Shown here: in pieces, positions 11,324 to 21,800 of the stretch
Numbering within the stretch: position 1 is the stretch's first letter
Layout of the letters: each line of letters begins with the position of its first letter
Source of the DNA: Icerya purchasi
Taxonomy: Eukaryota > Arthropoda > Insecta > Hemiptera > Monophlebidae
DNA length: 64,000 nucleotides
NCBI GenBank assembly: GCA_039619475.1
Contig: CM077115.1
Span: 65,726,864-65,790,863 of the forward strand
Direction of reading: 5' to 3'
Position numbers and translations under genes: made by a program
Notes under the pieces: model-generated
What the model saw: the letters and a program-made list of their open reading frames with translations, nothing else
Databases searched by the model: none
Told to the model about the DNA's origin: nothing

Positions 11324-12219
11324 TAAATTGCGGGTCTTACCTAAAAACGTGCTTTAGTTAAAAAAAACATTTTTTAAACGTATTTTTGATTATGCACGAT
11401 GCAGGAAAACCCGTAGTACATACAGGATGCATCGCTATCAAACCAAAGGTGACGTAAGTCTTCGAGACTCGTCTCATTTCAGACTCAAGTAGCTGCGAGA
11501 AATATACTATGCCCGAGCTAGAAGGGAATGTCAGATGACAGTAACGACGGATGCTAAAGCAAAAAAAACCGACTTCCATTTTTTTTTTTTTAGGACCATC
11601 ATTATGCTTAATACAATATAAAAATCTTAATTTACAGTGATCGCTCTCCTTTATAAAGGATATAATTCACTTTTCTTCGCGTGATTTAATTTTCTCGCTG
11701 TTTTTATTACATTAAATATTTTGGTAGTAACTTTGAAACAAGTTCGGTTAACAAATTTAAGTGTCCAACTTATGTTCGCAGATTAACATAAACACACAGA
11801 GTAGATTGTGGTATTATTGGATCATAAAACGTGCAATAAACTTTTTTCGATAATCTTCACTTCGAGACAGCCTTTTGAAGAAAATTGCTGATTAGGTTAA
11901 CTCGTCTCATTCTAACCCTTATCTCTCTTTGTGAGATGCGTTAGGGGGGGGGTGCTAAAAAGCATGCGGTTGTATAACGGATGCCGCCACTTAAGCATGC
12001 CGAATGCAAACCGCCATAGAAAATTGCCAGTTCGTTGTGTCGCTAGTTATATTGAGAAAAATTTTCTCATATAGAACAAGAAGCAATGAAAAAAGTTAAT
12101 ATCGATATGACTAACACTTGCAGTTATGCAAAATTGTATTTATTACGAAAAACCGTGTATTTGGCGCTATTTTTTTTTTTTGATCAACTAAAAGAAAACT
12201 AATGAATATACCTGTAAAA
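11173..12219. other. Non-coding stretch with a long T run
   Basis: It contains a T run of about 29 bases at 11287-11315 that could be the antisense poly-A tail of an unrecognised insertion. I recognise no coding sequence. Confidence 0.5.
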
Positions 12220-12221
12220 TA

Positions 12222-13508
12222 CGAGGGTGGTTCAAATATGAATGCGAATTTGTTCATAAAAAATGTATTTATTTATCGGAAAAATTTACAAAAATTCACA
12301 GCTTTTCTAGATAGTCCCCTTCGCATGCTACACACTTCGACCACCTCTCCGAAAGCTTTTTGATGCCCATTTCGTAGAATTCCGCCGGGCGCTCTCGAAA
12401 CCAATTGTACACGGAGGCTTCGACGTCATCGTTACCCTCCAAGTGCCTCTTTGAGGGGTCCAAACACATGAAAATCACAGGGTGATAAATCTGGGCTGTA
12501 GAGGGGATGTTCAAGTGATTCCCAGCCAAGTTCGGCCACGGTGTCGAGTGTCAGCCGCGCGGTATGGGGGTGAGCGTTGTCTTGAAGAAGAATCGCAGTC
12601 CGCGCCGGAATGTCTCGTCTTTTCGAATGATATGCCGGTTTCACGCGCGTTTTCAGGAGGTTAGAGTAATCAGCGGCGTTGATAGTGCGCTGGGTACGAA
12701 GGAAGTCGATGTACAGCACTCCCTGCCTGTCGAAGAACACCGTACACATCACCTTCCCCGCAGACCTCGTAGTCTTTGCATTCACTGGCGCGCGCTCATC
12801 CTTCTTCCGCTACTCCGTAGACGCAATCTTGCTCTCGGGCGTGTAGTAATGTACCCATGTCTCGTCCGTGGTGAAGATTCGAGTTAAAAAACCATCGCCT
12901 TTGGCTTCGTAACGATCGAGCAAGCGCTGACAAACTTGTTGGCGCGCGAACTTCTGTTCGAAATTCAGCAGTTTGGGAATCCGTCGCGCGGTTATTTTGC
13001 GATATTGAAGGTGTTCGTGGATTATGGACTCGACACCACCTTCACTGATGCCTATTTCTTCCGACATATCGCGCACAGTCAGCCATCTGTCCTCCAAAAT
13101 CATCTTTTCGATGAGCCGAATGTTTTCTGGGGTGATGCTGGTTCGCGGTCAACGATCATGCGCTTCGTTCTCGACCGCTTCACGCCCCTCCGCGATGGCT
13201 TTCGCCCATCGATACACTTGTGACGTTTAGAGGGTGTCATCACCGAACCGTTTTTTCAAACGGGCCGCAATTTCGGCGGTTTTAACATTTTCTTTGACCA
13301 AAAAACAAATTACAATGCGTTGCGCAATCGAAACTGGAACCTCTTTCTCGCTCATCGCACTGCACGCGCGTGAATAGACCCGTCGCGACGAAATTTATGC
13401 CAAACTGTCAGTAGTCCAGTCTAGTATCACCAGTTCTAACCACGACCTTCAAAACGCATCCCTTCCCCTTCTGGAGAAGAATTCGCATTCATATTTGAAC
13501 CACCCTCG
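12222..13508 (-). mobile_element. mariner DNA transposon (DD34D), complete ends
   Basis: A 1,287-bp element bounded by perfect 29-bp terminal inverted repeats (12222-12250 and 13480-13508, starting CGAGGGTGGTTC). It is flanked on both sides by the TA dinucleotide (12220-12221 and 13509-13510) that Tc1/mariner elements duplicate on insertion. The length is typical of mariner. The ends look intact, so the copy could be moved by a transposase supplied from elsewhere. Its own transposase gene is broken. Confidence 0.95.
12296..13355 (-). pseudogene. mariner transposase, broken by stops and frameshifts
   Basis: The reading starts at the ATG at 13355 (MSEKEVPVSIAQR) and ends at the TGA at 12296-12298, the expected size of about 350 residues. 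The catalytic triad is visible: TDETWVHYY, LLQDNAHPHTA and YSPDLSPCDF, with 34 residues between the second and third Asp, the DD34D signature of mariner. An HTH-like segment (EEIGISEGGVESIIHEHLQY) precedes it. Inactivating changes include a stop at about 13225, a frame change near 13110-13220, a TAG at about 12810 after ESKIASTE, and a shift near 12430 after KEALGG. The catalytic residues survive but no single product could be made. Confidence 0.9.
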
Positions 13509-13735
13509 TATTGAGGAATTTTTCTGTAATGATTGTTGAATTATGTCGAATGCATTTCTTACAGATCTTTACGATTAAACTGTTTATTAAAATCTGATAA
13601 AATTCCGATAACATATGAAAATGGTGCGCATACATATACATATACATATATATGTAGGTTAACTCTGAGCTTTCGATTCGGCTGGTAGAAATATACATCA
13701 TCGGTTTGAGTAGTACGCGTATAGAACGCGTGTAA

Positions 13736-14008
13736 TTGCACGAGCAGTTAACGCAGCAAGCCGCAACAGAATTAATTTTGTAATTCCAGTAACAGGTTGA
13801 CTCAAATAGTAGCTTGTTTTTTGTAGGGAAGGGGGCTCTCATTAATCGACTAGAAAATATGAATGTATCTATATTCCTAATTTAAAGAATCACGATTCGA
13901 ACCAGGTCCTAACTGAACAAAACATCACTGTCTAACTAACTGTGTTAAAGTAGCCGGCTCGAACCTCCCCGATACCGAGTCTACTATGTGATTCAGCGGA
14001 GTAGCCAT
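13736..14008 (-). mobile_element. tRNA-like SINE, copy 2
   Basis: A diverged second copy of the element at 10881-11172 in the same orientation, with the B-box-like segment at 13894-13909 (complement GGACCTGGTTCGAATC). It lies just outside the mariner, so the two SINE copies are separated by about 2.6 kb that includes the whole transposon. The ends are approximate, and the high-coordinate end is inferred from shared ATGTGATTYAGC. Confidence 0.5.
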
Positions 14009-14013
14009 TAGAT

Positions 14014-14845
14014 TTGCGACGAACTTATCTAACCGTGCTGGCTTTCAGCATCATAAGGAGCACAGAGCCAAACTCTCCAGATGATACCACTGAGAACCAG
14101 AACGGAACAACAATTGATCACGTTATGTACATTCTACATCAGCTAAACATCCAAATTCCAGTACTGGCCTGGGACCCCATATCTCCTATGCCACCATGGT
14201 GCAACCGAGTCCAGTATACAGAGCTTCGAAAATGCGGAAAACTCTGTTAAAACGATTAGTGAACTTGCGTCAACTGCAAACGTAACGGTACCGTTTACCG
14301 ACACTTTAAACATCAGCTTAAATGCCATTTTAACAAACATCTGGAACAGCGATTGCTAAAAGTTACCAACAGGAAATAAATTACGCTGTATAAAATCGTC
14401 CACGAAATCATGGCTTTCCTCAAGCCGAGAAAGCAGAAAACAGGAGGTAACGTTATGCAGACTACAACTTATGTACCACTCGTCGTACACACTCATACCT
14501 GTTAAATAAAAAACCTGCGCCCTAGTGTCAGGCATGTGACTGCTAATTAATTATCGAACACCTACTGATTAAATGCCTAATTGATGATCATTATCGGAAA
14601 CAACATGGAATACCATCGAATTTAAAGGATTTGCTGTGCGACGAAGAAACCGTGCTTAACCAACTATTTCAGTTTCTAAATTCTTCTAATTTATTAAAGT
14701 TGTTATAATTTTGCTAATCCTTGTTAATTTCTTTTTATTTTCCTTTTTTCCTTTCTTTCAACTTTCATAATTTTGTAATTCCTTGCCGTGTCTCTAGCCT
14801 AAGTTGCTGTATATGACACGTAAAATAAATAAATAAATAAAGTAG
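14014..14845 (+). pseudogene. 3' fragment of an I-type LINE with TAAA tail
   Basis: With frame changes the plus strand reads LHQLNIQIPVLAWDPISPMP then PW (the linker before RNase H), NKHLEQRLLK, THSYLLNKKPAP, CQACDC, EHLLIKC (the C-terminal knuckle), and GIPSNLKDLLCDEETVLNQL. The RNase H core itself is missing, so there is an internal deletion besides the 5' truncation. The copy ends with a 3' UTR containing GTGTCTCTAGCC and an AAAT-repeat tail at about 14823-14843. The same 3' UTR motif is found in the antisense copy at 34827-35175, which identifies one family. Tails of short A-rich repeats rather than pure A are usual in the I clade. Confidence 0.7.
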
Positions 14846-15413
14846 CCGGCTTCCGACTAAAATATTGCCTTTAATTATTCTCTCCCAGATAGTCAGTTAT
14901 TATTGATTTGGTCTCACCCAAAATATGCGTTACAAGTCTTCAGTCTTTCCAATCAGTGAATCTAGACATCAAGTTCACTTGAATTTACAACTTTGCCATG
15001 ATCATTAACATTAAATTGTCGACAAAGTGAAAAAAATCAAATTTTAATTTCTTGGAAAGTTTGTTCTTACGCCACATCGTTTACTACTCGCGACATATTG
15101 CTTTGCTGGTGGCCATGTTTTCACGGAGGTTTAGAACTTAACATCTGATTTTTTTTTTTTTTTACGGCTAATGTAAGATCTCAGAAAATCAATTTTTTTA
15201 CAGACATAAAAAATATTCTCTGCTTAATAATCCCACTTCAGAACCCGCCAGCTCTGATTCTGTGTCGTCATTGTTCTATTCTTTTCAAATTATACCACAA
15301 GCCAGCGTTAGAAAGTTAACAGGTCTTCGACATCCAAAAACATATCGTTTCACGTATGTTCACGATTCGGCAGCAAGAAGATTTCAGTATAAATCAACTT
15401 TACGGCATGTACA
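14846..15413. other. Non-coding stretch
   Basis: No coding frame or repeat that I recognise; a short T run lies at about 15150. Confidence 0.5.

Positions 15414-15462
<49 letters not shown>
15414..15462. repeat. TA microsatellite
   Basis: About 24 TA units with one interruption (TACA). It abuts the left arm of a 17-bp inverted repeat. Confidence 0.95.
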
Positions 15463-15464
<2 letters not shown>

Positions 15465-15465
<1 letters not shown>

Positions 15466-15754
15466 TACAACGTAATTCTTAGGCTACCCCCCATTCGAAA
15501 AAATGTCCCAATTTTATGTAACGCTAAATGTCCCAAAAAAATGTCCCAGAAAAATGTCCCAATTTTATGTAACATTTGTTATATTTTGTAGGATTTTTGT
15601 TATTGTTATTTAAAAAATGTCACAATTTTATGTAATGAAATATGTAACGAAAAAATGTCTTAATTTTATATAACGGAAGGTAAATGTTAGAATAGGATTT
15701 TTGTGGTTATGTTATTTTTTGTGTGTGTTGATGCCAGTAAGAATTACGTTGTAA
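15465..15754. repeat. 17-bp inverted repeat around a short interspersed repeat cluster
   Basis: TTACAACGTAATTCTTA at 15465-15481 is matched in inverted form at 15738-15754. Between the arms, the motif ATGTCCCAATTTTATGTAA or close variants occurs four times (about 15501, 15552, 15614 and 15651), with two further partial copies of AATGTCCCA. No protein is encoded. It could be a non-autonomous element or a decayed minisatellite. No clear target duplication is seen because TA arrays lie on the left and slightly further out on the right. Confidence 0.55.
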
Positions 15755-15811
15755 ATTTTGATCATTTTATACAAAGTATAGAAGAGAAAGAGACAGAAAT
15801 GAAAGCAAGAG

Positions 15812-15851
15812 GGGTCAAGGGGCACAGCCCCTTGCAAGGCCAAAGTGGCCG
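15812..15851. other. GC-rich double hairpin
   Basis: CAAGGGGCACAGCCCCTTG forms a 7-bp stem with a 5-base loop. GGCCAAAGTGGCC follows at once and forms a second short stem. This is out of character with the AT-rich surroundings. Its role is unknown; it may be the subterminal hairpin of a small transposon. Confidence 0.5.
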
Positions 15852-15855
15852 AGTT

Positions 15856-15877
15856 TATATATATATATATATATATT
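15856..15877. repeat. TA microsatellite
   Basis: About eleven TA units, 400 bases from the longer TA array at 15414-15462. Confidence 0.9.
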
Positions 15878-18079
15878 ATGTTATGTATAAATACTATAAT
15901 GTAGACGTATAACCTTCCGGACATTTAAGTAGCGGAGAACCTAAAAGAAAATTGGCCGCAATATTCTCATTTAAGATAAGCGGAAGAAAAACTATTAATC
16001 ACTCATAGCCGGTACATTTCAAACAATTAATTTTAATATTTAAAGTTGTAATCGGCTTGAATGGCGATAAGCTGAGATTTTCACTTGTACGAGTACAAAA
16101 GGAACGTGTATCAATAATTTCAGAGTGTTTTGTTGGCGTTCGATAGACGTCCTCGCTCACGTTCATGTCGTTCTTAGTAATCTTGTGATGGGTTTTTACG
16201 ACTTGCAGTGCAGAACTCTCTTCAGTTTCTTCTTGTATTCGTCATAAATTAAAGGTAAACTGTCGGGCGCGTACGAATCGCCGCAGTTAGATGAAACTCG
16301 GTCTAAAGCTAAGCTCCTAAATGGCTTTTGCACAGTTACTCGAAATAATCCACGTTCGATGTACCTACTCGGTAAATTATTACCGGTTTATAGACACATT
16401 TTGAATTTTTCGATTGTCGGCGTAGCGTGAATAGCGTGAATAGCGTGAATAGCATGGACGTTTTTAAGGTGGAAGCGTCTATTTTATAACGAATTAAACG
16501 GACAGGAATTAAGCAGCGAAGCGTTCGAACATTACAAGGTGATAAAGCGTTATAATGCTACATTTAATTTCCGGCTGGAACAAAGGCGGATGGTAGAGGA
16601 CTATCGCGGGAAATATTTTATGCAGAGGGAAGGAAAAAAACAAACGAAAAACCGAATAAAGCAAACTGAACGTCGTCCTGTTCTAGGCGGATTGTTATTC
16701 GGACCATTCACTGTACACTACAGGCGCTTGAATTCGCTCTGGCCGGACATTTCCAAGTGCTCTATACAGAGATACGTATATTCCGCTCCTATCTGAATTT
16801 TACCTTTGCAAGGGGGAAAATAAAAATGTTAAATTGCGCAATTCGCTCGAACAAATGCGAACGCGTATAGAAAATAAACCGAATCTGCAGCGAAATACGA
16901 ATAACGACAAAAAACGAGCGGAAAATGAACATATATATGCGCACTAGTATTTGTACATGTGTGCGTAGCCATTTCAAACGTTGGTTAAATCGAGTTATCT
17001 GCGCTTACTGGGGAGATTTTAATTTTTTCGGCTTAAAATCCCGAAATTCTAAAAGTAATTAATTTTTTCCCGTTCATCATATTATTCTCTACCGGCACAT
17101 TAAGAACCGTCAATGAAAGAGAAGTCTACGAAAAAGTAACTTTTTTCATTTAAAATATGGCGCTTGTTAAGTTCCGGTGACAAAAGTCCAAAGGTGGCCG
17201 CAAAAACGCTATAAACTACAAACTACCCATTAACATCAGCAGAGTAGCAAGTTGAGTTTGTGTGTAGCGCTCGTCCTTTTAGCTTTCTCGCCTCATTTGA
17301 AATTATTCGTTAGTTCGATTTTACTTTACTACGAACTTTCCGTTATACATATATTTCCTTCTTTAGGAGGTGTATAGTTCTTTCAATTGATTATCGATCG
17401 GAAAACGAAATTGATAAGTCTTTCTGCATAAGGATTTCTATAATTTTTCTACGCTGACATAAACGGAATGTGTACATATAACTAACCGACAAAGTTGAGG
17501 AAAAAATTTTAGTAATCATTTGAACAATATTCTGGTAATTTTGAAAACTCAATGCGAAACAGAAACGTCAGCAACGCAACTACCAATAGATGAACATATT
17601 ATGCGGAAAAAGTTATCAAAAGGAAGTGATAAAAGTTTGTCAAAAATTCAACAGCATTGAATACGAATGTTTAAACAAAAGTGTACACAAAACTTCTTTC
17701 CAATTTTCTAAGCGTACAAGGGACCTCACCGTTTTCTTAGTCCTCCACAAAGTATGCTCGTGTTCGCTTAAATTTTCTGTAACCTATCTCATTTTTTTTG
17801 TCACGATTATGGGATAACCTTCTCGCAACCATTACATTTTTTCTACTTAACTCAATCGTGATCGGTCATTTATTGGCTTCGCTTTTTTTGGCTTATTTCT
17901 AGAGATTGTTCTAGGACGGCTTATCTCAACAACAACGCCTACTATTCCGCTCAAAATGGTGACGAATGAACTTGAAACCGGGACTGGACTAAAAAGAAAT
18001 ATACGACTATAAGTTTGTTTTTTTTTCCCCATCACATCTGACCAGTTTTAGTGGTCATTTAGCGATTAATTTATTGCGA
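15878..18079. other. Non-coding stretch, no gene recognised
   Basis: I checked both strands by eye and recognise nothing. Short open frames of up to 85 codons occur (for example 16539-16796) but lack family features. A small tandem repeat lies at 16424-16450. Confidence 0.5.
16424..16450. repeat. 9-bp tandem repeat
   Basis: Three exact copies of AGCGTGAAT followed by a degenerate fourth (AGCATGGA). Confidence 0.9.
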
Positions 18080-18780
18080 TAAAGAATGTTTTGTGGAGGG
18101 GTAGTACTCAGCAGTACTCCCTCTGAACTTTATAATGGCTGGACAAGGTTTAGAGGCTTATTTCGCCACAGTCTACGTATTTCACCGGAGTTATCCAGCA
18201 AATTGTTAGCAAGTGGGTTCATATGGATGCTAAGTCGAGCAACATGTTTATTTGCTTGTCTTGATTTCGTCCTCCACAAACATGACGTTCAAGTGTCATT
18301 ATGGAGGGTATAATTTGAGACGTACCAGGGGACTGCAATAATGGTTCTCAGTACCCTATTTTGATATCGTTGTATTTTCTGTAAGTTCGATAGCTGTATA
18401 CCGTACAGCCAGATCGGTTTTAAAGCTATTTTATATAATAGAGTTTTATTGTCTAACGATAAGCCCGATCTCTTAGCTAACAGCCACGACATGGTTCTAG
18501 TTTTTTAAACCTCAAATGCTCCATTTATTTTTGAATGTGAGTACCCCAGGTCAGCCTAGCGTCCAAGTGCATGCCTAAATATTTTACGTTATTGGCATTT
18601 AGGATTTTACGACGACGTTATTTATTTTGATTGGCAGGCGTTCAATTTTTCGATTTGTGAATGAAATATGCGTCGACTTACTTTCATTGACTACTATGCG
18701 TCATCGTTTTAGCCAAGTTTCCACATGCCGAAGTGACTCCTGCAGTTTTTCTGTGTCGACTATAAGTAGTGAAAATTCGA
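18080..18780 (-). pseudogene. Antisense Jockey-type LINE RT fragment
   Basis: On the minus strand, from high to low coordinates: EKLQESLRHVETWLKR, VVNESKSTHISFTNRKIERL, ACTWTLG, then WLLAKRSGLSLDNKTLLYKI, LKPIWLYGIQL, IQRYQNRVLRTI and PWYVSN. This is the RT thumb and following region of the Jockey clade, where RRSKLSLENKLLLYK...LKPIWTYGIQLWG is a hallmark. Stops and shifts are frequent and neither 5' nor 3' end is present. The Jockey fragment at 41430-41965 covers the same region. Confidence 0.75.
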
Positions 18781-19289
18781 AATATTCGAATAAAGATCGA
18801 CAATATTATACAAAAAAAATTACAAATGAAAAGAAAACTATATTCATTAATATCGAAAATAATTCGAATTACTCTAGGAGCAAAAAAAGACGTTTCAAAA
18901 GGATATTCCAGACACTTCACTGCGCGTTGAGTACACAGTTCAAATTTTTAATATAACAGTGAAATCGAGTTAAAAATTTTCCGTCAAAATTTATCGATAA
19001 AACTTTACTGCTAAATTACGCTTTTTAAACTAATCCCTGTTAAATTGTTGTAATGAAAATCGCGTTGAAAATATCTCGTAAAGAATGTCCCTCTATTAAT
19101 CATCCTTCATAAATAAAGTTCCCTAATTATGAGATCCCTAGAGCTCATTATACAGGAAAAAAATATCTTTATAATGTGCAAATAAAAATATCGCTCCGTA
19201 ATGAAGCGCCAACTGCGCCACTGCAATTAATGTGCTCTACGCAAAGATGAATCTGCAGCAATAATTTTGCTGCCCAATAGGAACGAAAT
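18781..19289. other. Non-coding stretch
   Basis: AT-rich sequence in which I see nothing recognisable. Confidence 0.5.
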
Positions 19290-19432
19290 GCAGGAAGACG
19301 GAGAACAGACTGGATACAAAACATTGAGAACTGGACTGGTATCGACTGAATCCAAGACCTCATCCAAGGAGCAAGAGTACGTTAGCTGCCACCTGATCGA
19401 GTATATGGCACACCGAGAGGTGAAGAAGAATT
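19290..19432 (+). pseudogene. 3' terminal fragment of an RTE-type LINE
   Basis: The plus strand reads GRRRTDWIQNIENWTGID, then IQDLIQGARV and GTPRGEEEL, ending in a GAA-rich tail. It lines up with the end of the fragment at 42300-42935 (GRRKCGWIDNVKEWMELRSF, then ARSRA and a GAAGAAGAAG tail). Only the last 40 or so codons and the tail remain, as expected of severe 5' truncation. Confidence 0.5.
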
Positions 19433-19689
19433 AAAATAAACTACTACATATGTGGGCTTCATTCTCTGGACTTGCAGCAGCTAAAACGCTTCGATACCCT
19501 GTCGCGTTATCATGCTGTCGACAATTTCCGCCGCGACCCTCATTTTAATTTTTCCTAATTTTTAGTTTATCGTTTAAAAACTTTAACCGGATAAAAATCC
19601 TTTGTTTAAAAGAAAATTACGACATTTTCGTTAATCTTAGGAACAAAAATAATTTACCATTGGTATTTTTTTTTCACTCGGTGGACAAC

Positions 19690-20480
19690 TTACAAGATTA
19701 AAGATCGAATAAAAAGGATACCTGGATCTACTAAGAGGTGGGAGAAAGTGGCGAAGTAATGATCAGAAGCACACTTTTGGAATCGGAAACAATACGAACG
19801 ACGATTGGAAAGAAAAGATATAGAAAAGGTGACGCGAAGAATGGCTGAGAATTCGGCAGCGAAGATGGAGCAGCAGAAAGACGGTAATTTAATGGGTTCA
19901 TCAAAGGCGGCGCTTACTACTGGCCTCTTTGAACCATCAGTGAAAATAAAAGAATGAATGGGGAATGTGCAATTGTGCAATTGAATTCGGTAATAACGAT
20001 TTATTGGACACGGGAAACTTATGGGGAGAAGAATGTTTGAAAAGTTTAAAATAGTGGAAATTTATTGAATAACTAGTAAGAATAGGGTTTTTCGAGTAGA
20101 GAATCGCCGATTGTGGAAAGGGGATTGGATAAATTTGAAAGAGGAGATTGGAAGACGTTTCATTAGAAACCGATAACCTACGTACGGTCTGCGGATGAGC
20201 AATTAGAATGAGCTTCTGAAAGTACCGGGTAAAGAGTAGATCTTCGAGATCCAAGACGTAGGCGAAGACACAGACTTCGGGTTCAGTCAAACTTGCAAAG
20301 AACAGATGTTGGCCGCATTGCCATACATTAAACAACAATAGTCTAATTTCGAGAGGATAATAAATTTATACAAAATAATAAAGACCGAAGGATCACGCAC
20401 CCACTTGCTCGGAGAGAATACCTTGAAGAGGTTTAATCCGTTAAAGACGGATGTGTAGAGATCATCACTATGTATTCATG
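19690..20480 (-). pseudogene. Antisense family-A LINE fragment (post-RT to RNase H)
   Basis: The minus strand includes IFTDGSKRPVVSAAFDEPIK, then LPSFCCSIFAAEFSAIL. This corresponds to the RNase H start of the copy at 35350-37757 (LILTDGSKSEDSVGGAF, then FRLPSFCTIFSAESIAILQ). The sequence above 20100 follows the same order as 36600-36970, down to GAGGTTTAATCCGTTAAAGACGG versus the equivalent at 36895. Asp and Glu of RNase H are visible but the frame is broken. No poly-A end is found, so this is a separate fragment from the one that starts at 20550. Confidence 0.65.
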
Positions 20481-20549
20481 AAAGGAAAGATGGCTGTTGT
20501 ACACCGAGATATCACAACGATTGTTTAAGATAAACTAATTAAGGGATCG

Positions 20550-21800
20550 GTTGTTTTTTTTTTGGGGGGGGGGGGCGCTCGCCCTTGGCTTTGACCCAAC
20601 CACTTGAATGTATTATGCTAGGAAACTAGATTCTGAGGCGGTAGGAAATGGAAGACAACAAAGCATTCAAGTAAAGGAATTACTGATGGAGATAAAAGAA
20701 TAAAGGAAGTACTCTCTGTATGGAGCCGGAAGGCCAAGAGCCAAGATTTTCAAATACAAAACAGATTGTTAACTCTTTGAAGTGCTGTGGTCACATAGTG
20801 AAACCACCAGTGATATGATATTTTATGGCCAGCGGTTACGCAGTGGAACCACCAGTATTATCAGTTATTGTGAATTCCTGGGCAGCAGCTACGCCGCATA
20901 ACCACCTTGTTTGGTTAGTTTAGACGCCTAAATGGCCTTGAGATATTTATAATATTATGGGTTATAAATGATGCTACGGTATTCGAAAACTAATATTATA
21001 ACAAAAATCATGCATATTATGCCCCTCTAAGGGTTTTTGTAATCTACATCAACCTGCCCTTCAAACGGTTAACCGGAGCCGAACATTCGAAAAAAACATG
21101 GTTTGCGTCGCATTTAAAAGGAGAATCAGAGTTCTGGAGGGAATAGTAAGGAGAAGGAAATAGAAAGAAACACATGCGAAAAGCGGAGAGAAGAGAATGT
21201 GATTAATTCTTAATCTGATTAAGGAGACAATAGTAGAACGACGACTGAACGGATTGGAAAAAAACCAAGGCTGAGGACTGCGGTTGTCGACTGTATGAGA
21301 AGATAGTATTAGAGAATAAGGGAGGGTACCTATCCAACCGAAGTGTTTAGAATGATTGATTGGGGAAAGAAGGACTATGTCGAAATCTGGAAAGTGGCTA
21401 GAGAAAAAATCATTAAGAGCAGCCGACAAAGCTAAAAAAAAAAGAGTGCCGTATCATTGCCCTTAATATCAGAGTGACTGGAAATCCATAGAAGGTCTAT
21501 AAAAATGGAACGACATGATAGTAAGTTTAAGGGAACGAATTGATAGGAATAATACTATTAGAGGAACGAATAGGGGGAGAATAAATTGCTTAGAGGACGC
21601 TTTTCGAATGGGAAACAATGAGGAATTCGAAGATTCCGCTAAATTGCACCGAAAATGGAAACTGACTCAACTGCGAAGGTAGAGCAGAATGAAGGGAGCC
21701 TGAAACATTTAGAATGATAAAGGGGTTATATGGGCGCAAGGTGAAGAATATAGGTGAACACTTTAACGGGAAAATTGAAAGGTGAATGGTAGAGAGGGCT
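20550..21800 (-). mobile_element. Antisense family-A LINE 3' part, split by a MITE
   Basis: The minus strand reads RNase H and C-terminal sequence from about 21800 to 21073 (for example FSRRSTIVSLIRLRINHILF, then TMFFSN), breaks at the TTAA-flanked insertion (20769-21072), and resumes below 20769 with SLG/LGSWPSG-type and LNALLSSISYRL sequence matching the family C-terminus. The 3' UTR ends TTGGGTCAAAGCCAAGGGCG and then a C run and an A run (20550-20575 on the plus strand as T then G). All other family-A copies go straight into A, so the C12 block is an oddity of this copy. It is 5' truncated at about 21800. Confidence 0.7.
20769..21072. mobile_element. piggyBac-like MITE with TTAA duplication
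   Basis: About 296 bp (20773-21068) between two TTAA tetranucleotides (20769-20772 and 21069-21072). The imperfect inverted ends are CTCTTTGAAGTGCT on the left and, on the complement of the right end, CCGTTTGAAGGGCA (10 of 14 identical). piggyBac elements insert at TTAA and often begin CCCTTTGAGTGCC or similar. The interior has GTGGAACCACCAGT-like repeats and no coding capacity. It interrupts the family-A C-terminal coding region, and removing it restores the alignment to other copies. Confidence 0.7.

Noticed and set aside
15501..15674. Possible CRISPR-like array from the repeated ATGTCCCAATTTTATGTAA motif
   Set aside because: Only four copies, irregular spacing, variable repeats and a eukaryotic setting; an interspersed repeat is the better description.
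15703..15912. 69-codon frame spanning the double hairpin
   Set aside because: It ends in a TA microsatellite (repeated Tyr-Ile) and overlaps non-coding repeats.
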